Part shown: positions 14,015 to 17,984 of the stretch, one piece after another
Numbering within the stretch: position 1 is the stretch's first letter
How the letters are laid out: every line of letters starts with the position of its first letter
Origin: JBOHER01 sp050701115
GTDB taxonomy: Bacteria; Actinomycetota; Actinomycetes; Mycobacteriales; Pseudonocardiaceae
Assembly (NCBI GenBank): GCA_050701115.1
Contig: JBOHER010000418.1
Location: 1-17,984, forward strand
DNA: 17,984 bases
Reading direction: 5' to 3'
The notes under the pieces: model-generated
Seen by the model: only the letters and a program-made list of their open reading frames with translations
Told to the model about the DNA's origin: nothing
Databases searched by the model: none
Translations under genes and position numbers: made by a program

Positions 14015-14629
14015 ATGGACATCGAGCAGGCATGCCACGAGTTGCTGCTACGCCTTGCCGGGCGGCTGCCGGACGCGCTGCTGTGGCGTTATCGCGACTG
14101 GCTCGGCGAGGGCGCGGTGAGCCCGCTGGCGCGGACGTTGCCGAAGACGTTGCTCAAACACGGCATCGACCTCGACCAGCACGAGCACGGCCTGCTGGTG
14201 GCCGGATTCGGGCCGTACGGCGCCGATCGGCATCAGATCAATGCGACCCTCGGGGTAGACGCCGACCAGCAGACCCGGTACACATTCACCCAGGACTCAC
14301 CTGAAAGGGTGAACGCTGCCAACCAGGTGGACGCGGTCGTCGGCGCGACGTTGCGCGGTCGACCGCAGGTCGGTGAGGTGCGGCAGAGCTGGCGGCAGGC
14401 CGGTGTGGGCGAGGCCAAGCGGGTTCTGCTGGTCACCGCCCTTGCCGGCTGCGCGCGCCTGACCGGTGAGTTGCAGCGGGTGTCGCGGGTGCTCGGGGAG
14501 GAAGAACCCAGCGTCGAAGTGATGCCGCCGAGGCTCGAGCCGCCGGCGTACCACCGGGCGGCGCTGGCGAACTCGACGCTCGTCTGCGTCGGGGCCGCAG
14601 GCGGGCGGCAGCGCACGGCCGCCGCGTAG
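14015..14629 (+). CDS. hypothetical protein, 204 aa, paralogous to the next gene
   Basis: I do not recognise a named family. ATG 14015 is preceded by a strong AGGAGG, four bases away. The protein is soluble with no signal peptide. The N-terminal helix region HELLLRLAGRLPDALLWRYRD resembles the start of the following protein (LHNLVLALAGRMDDSALSGS). Its C-terminal PPAYHRAALANSTLVCVGAAGG parallels WSAYHRLAYASAVPVWRVGG of that protein. The two thus share one domain, of about 190-200 residues, and probably arose by tandem duplication. The gene heads a plus-strand group that leads into type VII-secretion-like and lipoprotein genes, so a role around that system is conceivable but unproven. Confidence 0.8.
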   Translation: MDIEQACHELLLRLAGRLPDALLWRYRDWLGEGAVSPLARTLPKTLLKHGIDLDQHEHGLLVAGFGPYGADRHQINATLGVDADQQTRYTFTQDSPERVNAANQVDAVVGATLRGRPQVGEVRQSWRQAGVGEAKRVLLVTALAGCARLTGELQRVSRVLGEEEPSVEVMPPRLEPPAYHRAALANSTLVCVGAAGGRQRTAAA

Positions 14630-14666
14630 TGAGCTCGCTCCTCCGGCGAGCTGGAGGGAGATGGGC

Positions 14667-15776
14667 ATGGACGACCTCGAGGTGCCGTTGCGGCTGCACA
14701 ACTTGGTGCTGGCGCTGGCGGGTCGGATGGACGACAGCGCGCTGAGCGGCAGCCGCGAGCTGATCGCGCGCTCGCGCCTGGATGAGGCCGCCGAGCTGAT
14801 CGTCGGAACGTTGATCGCCGGGCGGGTGCCGGTGCGGGCCGCTGAGCGGCGCGAGCTGGCGGTTGTGCTGGAGCTGACCAGGTCGGATGCCGCGCTCGCC
14901 GAGGAGCTGACCGTGGCCGAGGACGCGGTGGAGGTCGCCCATCAGTTCAGCGGTGAGGATGAGCCGGACCTGAGCGTGGCCGAGGCGTTGGAACGGGTGC
15001 TGCGGGTGCTGCCGGATGTGCGCTCGGTGCACGCGGTCTGGCGCACCACCCCTGCGGGCGGCGTGCCCGGTCCGGTGCCGCAGCGGTTGGTGCTGGTGGA
15101 CGTTGGGGACGAGGGCAGCCCGCCTGCCACGGCGTACCGGGTGGATGCGGCGCTACGGCAGGCAGGCGTTCGCGCTGCGGTGGAGGTCGCTGGGGCGGGC
15201 GTGGAGTGGTCGGCGTATCACCGGCTGGCGTACGCGTCGGCGGTTCCGGTGTGGCGAGTCGGCGGGCGGGCGACGCCGCGGGTGCAGCAGCCCGAGCCCG
15301 TGGCGCCGCAGCAGGAGCGCTGGCCTGAGCCCGCCGAGCCTGAGGTCGAGGTGGTCTCGGAGATCCACCCCAGGTGGTGGGAGGTCGCCGACGAGCCTGC
15401 TCCCCGGGAGCAGGCGGGCGCGGACGCGACCGTGGTGCGCAAGCCGGTGCCGCCGCCGGAGGATCGCACCGAGAGCACCACCGAGATGAGCGCCGAGGAG
15501 CAGGCCCAGCTCAAGGCCGCGCTGGCTGCGGATCCGCAGCAGGGCAAGCAGATCGCCTCGGCACAGGGTGCCAAGCCGGACAGCGAGCAGTCCGGGCTGG
15601 CCGAGCCGCCCGAGGGTGACGGGCCCACCTCGGTGCCGCAGCTCAGCGACCGAGACCGGGTGTTGCTGGCCCAACTGCACGCCGAACTGGCCAAGCGGGA
15701 GCAGTCGGAGGCCGACCAGGTGCGGACGAACGGCGCGGAGTGGGTGCATGATCGCCCGCGCTGGTCGGCGGGATAG
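14667..15776 (+). CDS. hypothetical protein, 369 aa, shared N-terminal domain plus Pro/Glu-rich extension
   Basis: The family is not recognised. Residues 1 to about 195 are a diverged copy of the domain in the preceding protein. From about 200 a disordered-looking linker rich in Pro, Glu and Gln follows, and then a charged helical tail (QLSDRDRVLLAQLHAELAKRE) near the C-terminus. I chose ATG 14667 because GGAGG is nine bases upstream and the protein then starts MDDLEV, like its paralogue's MDIEQA; ATG 14661 is only three bases from the same site. It lies 37 bases after the preceding stop, and a 162-base gap follows. Architecture (domain, flexible linker, helical tail) would suit an adaptor or scaffold; this is inference. 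Confidence 0.8.
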   Translation: MDDLEVPLRLHNLVLALAGRMDDSALSGSRELIARSRLDEAAELIVGTLIAGRVPVRAAERRELAVVLELTRSDAALAEELTVAEDAVEVAHQFSGEDEPDLSVAEALERVLRVLPDVRSVHAVWRTTPAGGVPGPVPQRLVLVDVGDEGSPPATAYRVDAALRQAGVRAAVEVAGAGVEWSAYHRLAYASAVPVWRVGGRATPRVQQPEPVAPQQERWPEPAEPEVEVVSEIHPRWWEVADEPAPREQAGADATVVRKPVPPPEDRTESTTEMSAEEQAQLKAALAADPQQGKQIASAQGAKPDSEQSGLAEPPEGDGPTSVPQLSDRDRVLLAQLHAELAKREQSEADQVRTNGAEWVHDRPRWSAG

Positions 15777-15872
15777 TGGCCGCGATCCCGCAGTGCGGGG
15801 TGAAGCTGGCGCATTTCGCTGCGGTGCTTCGACCGGATCTGTCAAGATGGCACGGGCGGTATCGGGCTTGCT

Positions 15873-15898
15873 GGAACCCAGTGGGCTCCGGGTTCGTC
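15873..15898 (+). promoter_or_regulatory. possible ECF-sigma promoter
   Basis: GGAAC (15873-15877) and CGTC (15895-15898) are separated by 17 bases, which resembles extracytoplasmic-function sigma promoters of actinobacteria. It lies in the 162-base gap before the ATG at 15939, leaving a leader of roughly 30 bases with ribosome site AAGGGGAG. Both boxes are short, so chance occurrence in GC-rich DNA is quite possible. Confidence 0.25.
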
Positions 15899-15938
15899 CC
15901 ACGTGGTGTCTGACCGGGCATAAGGGGAGCACGACATC

Positions 15939-16461
15939 ATGGCTGACACATCAGGAGACCTACCGGGCCTGCCGCAGGTGGACAACTGGGATGGCCCGCC
16001 GGGCGCGCCGCCGCCGCCCGGTGGCGACCCCGCCGCCCGGTGGCGACTTGACGAACATGCTGCTCGGGAACGACCCGGGGTCGGCCACGATCACGGGCAT
16101 GGGTGGCCTGCTGGGCCTGCAGCATTACGAGCAGCGGGCTCGTGCCGGTGGGGCGGAGGACATCGCCTTCGATCGTGATGGCGTCGACCAGGTGGTCAAC
16201 CGGGTGGATCGGCTTATTCAGAAGCTGGAGGCTGCGTCACGAGAGGTATTCGACTTGTACAGCGTGAAGCCGCCTGGGCAGGAGTACGCGAGTGCGGGGT
16301 TCGCCAACCGGGCCAACGCGGCTGGCTTGTCGTATGAGAACTACCTCAAGGCGAAGATCGAAGGCCTGCACGACTACGTGAAGCTGCTCGAGCGGATTCG
16401 TGACAAGTACGTGCAACAGGACGATGACACCGCTGATCGATTCAACAGGCAGGACAGCTGA
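15939..16461 (+). pseudogene. type VII-secretion-like helical protein, reading frame broken by a 19-bp tandem duplication
   Basis: ATG 15939, with AAGGGGAG nine bases upstream, begins MADTSGDLPGLPQ and stays sensible to PPPPGGD. The frame then turns into unlikely residues and stops at 16178. Removing 19 bases of a direct repeat (16011-16047) joins it smoothly to LTNMLLGNDPGSATITG and a good helical protein ending FNRQDS at 16461; the repaired protein would be 167 aa. The second part has long amphipathic helices (GVDQVVNRVDRLIQKLEAAS, ENYLKAKIEGLHDYVKLLER) and a YVQQD near the C-terminus, matching the YxxxD/E export motif of type VII secretion substrates. Translation could also restart at ATG 16057, giving 134 aa. 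Its stop abuts the next ATG. It may be a true pseudogene, a switchable gene or an assembly error. Confidence 0.7.
16011..16047 (+). repeat. 19-bp-period tandem duplication inside the helical-protein gene
   Basis: Two copies of ccgccgcccggtggcgac, at 16011-16028 and 16030-16047, are separated by one base, giving a period of 19 with 18 of 19 bases matching. Since 19 is not a multiple of three, the second copy shifts the reading frame by one. A single copy restores PPPPGGD-LTNM. Confidence 0.85.
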
Positions 16462-17118
16462 ATGCGCTCGAAGACACGGCACGCTCGAGTCACGACTGCT
16501 CTGCTCGCTGGACTGGCTTCAGCGGCACTCATTGTCGGTTGCTCGGATGATTCCACAAACGGGACGCCGCAGCCGGCCGGGGGCCAGCCGCCGCAGACCG
16601 CCCAGCAGCCGGACAGCGCGCTGCCGCACAGCGGCGCGCCGAAGGTGACCGACCCCATCGAGACGGCGGCCTTCGAGGCTGACCCCTGCGGTGTTGTCAC
16701 GGAAGTGCAGTTGAAGTCGATGGGCATGACCCTGGACGAGTTTGAGCCGGAGCTTGACTTCCCAGCCGGTCCTAAATGCGACTGGCTCCTTCATCCGGTC
16801 CGAGCTGGGTCATTTGGTGGAGCGTTTCTCACCGCGAATCCCGAAGGTCTGAGCAACTTTTACGCGAAGGACAAGGCCGACGAGTGGGGATACTTCGAGG
16901 AGGTTGACCCCATCAAGGGCTATCCGGCCGTTGTTGTCGCACTTAATGATCCACCTGGCGAGGGTTTCTGCAACTTGGAAGTTGGCCTTCGTGACGACCT
17001 TGCTTTCTCTGTAGGCGTGAGCGGGTCGTGGGAGGAGAGCCCGCTGTACGACGACCCGTGCGGCGTCGCGCAGAAGTTGGCGGAGCTAGTGATCAAGAAT
17101 ATGAAGGGCAGCGCGTGA
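16462..17118 (+). CDS. DUF3558-like lipoprotein, 218 aa
   Basis: A lipoprotein signal peptide starts with a basic MRSKTRHARV. A hydrophobic stretch follows, and then the lipobox LIVGC with C27 as the lipidated residue. After it come a Gly/Pro/Gln-rich linker and a domain with DPCGVVTEVQLKSMGM, GPKCDW, PEGLSNFY and a C-terminal DPCG. This cysteine arrangement and domain order are those of DUF3558 family lipoproteins, which are expanded in Pseudonocardiaceae and mycobacteria. It would be anchored on the outer face of the membrane. ATG 16462 directly follows the stop of the preceding gene. Function of the family is unknown; the neighbourhood suggests association with type VII secretion substrates. 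Confidence 0.88.
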   Translation: MRSKTRHARVTTALLAGLASAALIVGCSDDSTNGTPQPAGGQPPQTAQQPDSALPHSGAPKVTDPIETAAFEADPCGVVTEVQLKSMGMTLDEFEPELDFPAGPKCDWLLHPVRAGSFGGAFLTANPEGLSNFYAKDKADEWGYFEEVDPIKGYPAVVVALNDPPGEGFCNLEVGLRDDLAFSVGVSGSWEESPLYDDPCGVAQKLAELVIKNMKGSA

Positions 17119-17192
17119 TGGTCGGCGACCGCGTTTGGTGTGCCGGTCTCGGGGTTGGGTCGGTCGTGATTGACCCGGTAGGCGAGGATGCA

Positions 17193-17831
17193 ATGATCGG
17201 ACCAAAGACTTCGTTGGTCGCAGGACTGGCTTCGGCGGCTCTACTGGCTGGCTGCGCGGACGACTCCGAGGGCGGCACGCCGCAGCCGACCGGGGCGCAG
17301 CCTCCAGCGACGGCCCAGCAACCGGACAGCGCGCTGCCGCACAGTGGCGCACCGAAGGTGGATGATCCCATCGATACGGCGGTGTTTGAGTCAGACGTTT
17401 GTGGCGTTCTTACCAAAGATCAGCTGGGATCTCTTGACATGAAGGTACGCGAACTCGAACCGAAGCCCGATTTCGCAGCGGGGCCTAGCTGCACGTGGTT
17501 TCTCGATCCGGTCAGGGCCGGCTCGCTGGGAGTGACGTTCCTTACCGCGAACAACGAGGGCCTTAGTAACACGTATGCGAAAGACAAGGCGGGTGCGTGG
17601 GGACTCTTTGAAACCATCGATCCGATCGAAGGGTATCCGGCCGTGATGGCGGATCTCGACGATGCACGACCTGACGGATTCTGCCGAATCGAAGTTGGTA
17701 TCCGCGACGACCTGACCTTCTCCGCGGGTATGGCCGCTTCGAGGGACGTTAGCCCATTCAATGCTGATCCTTGTGCCGCCGCGGAAAAGGCCGCTGCCCT
17801 GGCCATACAAACCATGAAGGGGGGCGCGTGA
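17193..17831 (+). CDS. DUF3558-like lipoprotein, 212 aa, tandem paralogue of the preceding gene
   Basis: From ATG 17193 the protein opens with a short signal peptide ending in the lipobox LLAGC (C21). It then closely follows the preceding lipoprotein, sharing the linker QQPDSALPHSGAPKV, the PVRAGS and FLTAN blocks, EGLSN-YAKDKA, GYPAV and the final MKG-A. I chose 17193 because GCGAGG is about five bases upstream and the signal peptide is then of normal length. An in-frame ATG at 17118 overlaps the preceding stop (ATGA) and would add 25 residues before it, so it is a real alternative. The pair is a recent tandem duplication compared with typical divergence in this family. Confidence 0.85.
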   Translation: MIGPKTSLVAGLASAALLAGCADDSEGGTPQPTGAQPPATAQQPDSALPHSGAPKVDDPIDTAVFESDVCGVLTKDQLGSLDMKVRELEPKPDFAAGPSCTWFLDPVRAGSLGVTFLTANNEGLSNTYAKDKAGAWGLFETIDPIEGYPAVMADLDDARPDGFCRIEVGIRDDLTFSAGMAASRDVSPFNADPCAAAEKAAALAIQTMKGGA

Positions 17832-17984
17832 TGACCGCGCACTATGACGACGCACCGCGCTGTTACTCGGGTCAGGAGATCTTCCACCTGATGAACGCCA
17901 ACTGCGGCAACACCGAGTCCATTAGCGCGGCGCAGGACGGCGCCGAGAGGTTCCGCACCCTGCACACCGAAGTCGCCGAGGAGC
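17831..17984 (+). CDS. N-terminus of a small hypothetical protein, possibly PPE/WXG100-like type VII substrate (cut by window edge)
   Basis: ATG 17831 overlaps the preceding lipoprotein stop (ATGA), and the frame stays open to the window end for 51 codons. The visible part, MTAHYDDAPR followed by YSGQEIFHLMN and an alanine/glutamate-rich helix (ISAAQDGAERFRTLHTEVAEE), resembles the N-terminal helical hairpin of actinobacterial type VII secretion substrates. Too little is present for a firm family call. Confidence 0.6.
   Translation, partial: MTAHYDDAPRCYSGQEIFHLMNANCGNTESISAAQDGAERFRTLHTEVAEE

Noticed and set aside
13885..14304. Plus-strand open frame over the start of the 204-aa gene
   Set aside because: It is arginine/alanine-rich without motifs and overlaps a gene with a strong ribosome site in another frame.
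1..17984. CRISPR arrays, tRNA or rRNA genes, transposases
   Set aside because: No spaced direct repeats, no cloverleaf-like or ribosomal stretches and no transposase motifs were seen on reading both strands.

Overview
The window is high-GC DNA with GTG/ATG starts and tightly coupled operons. It carries two lipoprotein genes of the type common in mycolic-acid and Pseudonocardiaceae actinobacteria (DUF3558-like) and small helical proteins resembling type VII secretion substrates. The likely source is a high-GC actinomycete, probably Pseudonocardiaceae-like; the genus cannot be fixed from the sequence alone.

Region 1 (1-5332, minus strand) is a five-gene operon with stop/start overlaps or a 13-base gap. 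In transcription order it encodes a ComA-type phosphosulfolactate synthase, a 299-aa protein I do not recognise, an aspartase/fumarase-superfamily lyase with canonical motifs, a PLP enzyme of the D-cysteine desulfhydrase/ACC deaminase fold, and a second, divergent argininosuccinate-lyase-like protein cut by the window edge. One ComA, two aspartase/fumarase members and one D-cysteine-desulfhydrase-like enzyme is the gene set known for bacterial coenzyme M (CoM, 2-mercaptoethanesulfonate) synthesis in alkene-oxidising bacteria (the Xanthobacter xcb genes).

Region 2 (5333-5501) is a divergent promoter region with a perfect 9-bp inverted repeat.

Region 3 (5502-13449, plus strand) is a seven-gene operon. 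It encodes a single-cysteine flavoprotein disulfide reductase (CoA-disulfide reductase family), two short-chain dehydrogenases matching the hydroxyalkyl-CoM dehydrogenase pattern, the two subunits of a class I (glutaconate-type) CoA transferase, an ADP-forming acyl-CoA synthetase, and an epoxyalkane:CoM transferase with its complete His-X-Cys...Cys zinc site. Read together, the two operons make CoM and use it to open an epoxide. The hydroxyalkyl-CoM adduct is then oxidised and the carbon passed to CoA thioesters. Neither an alkene monooxygenase nor a recognisable 2-ketopropyl-CoM carboxylase is present, so the lower pathway appears to differ from the Xanthobacter propylene pathway.

Region 4 (13450-14014) holds a strong inverted repeat, a frameshifted remnant of a VOC (glyoxalase-like) gene on the minus strand, and a short gene-free stretch. 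It looks like the edge of the catabolic island.

Region 5 (14015-17984, plus strand) is unrelated to CoM. It has two tandem, diverged paralogues of unknown function, a type VII-secretion-like helical protein broken by a 19-bp near-perfect tandem duplication, two tandem DUF3558-like lipoproteins, and the start of another small protein.
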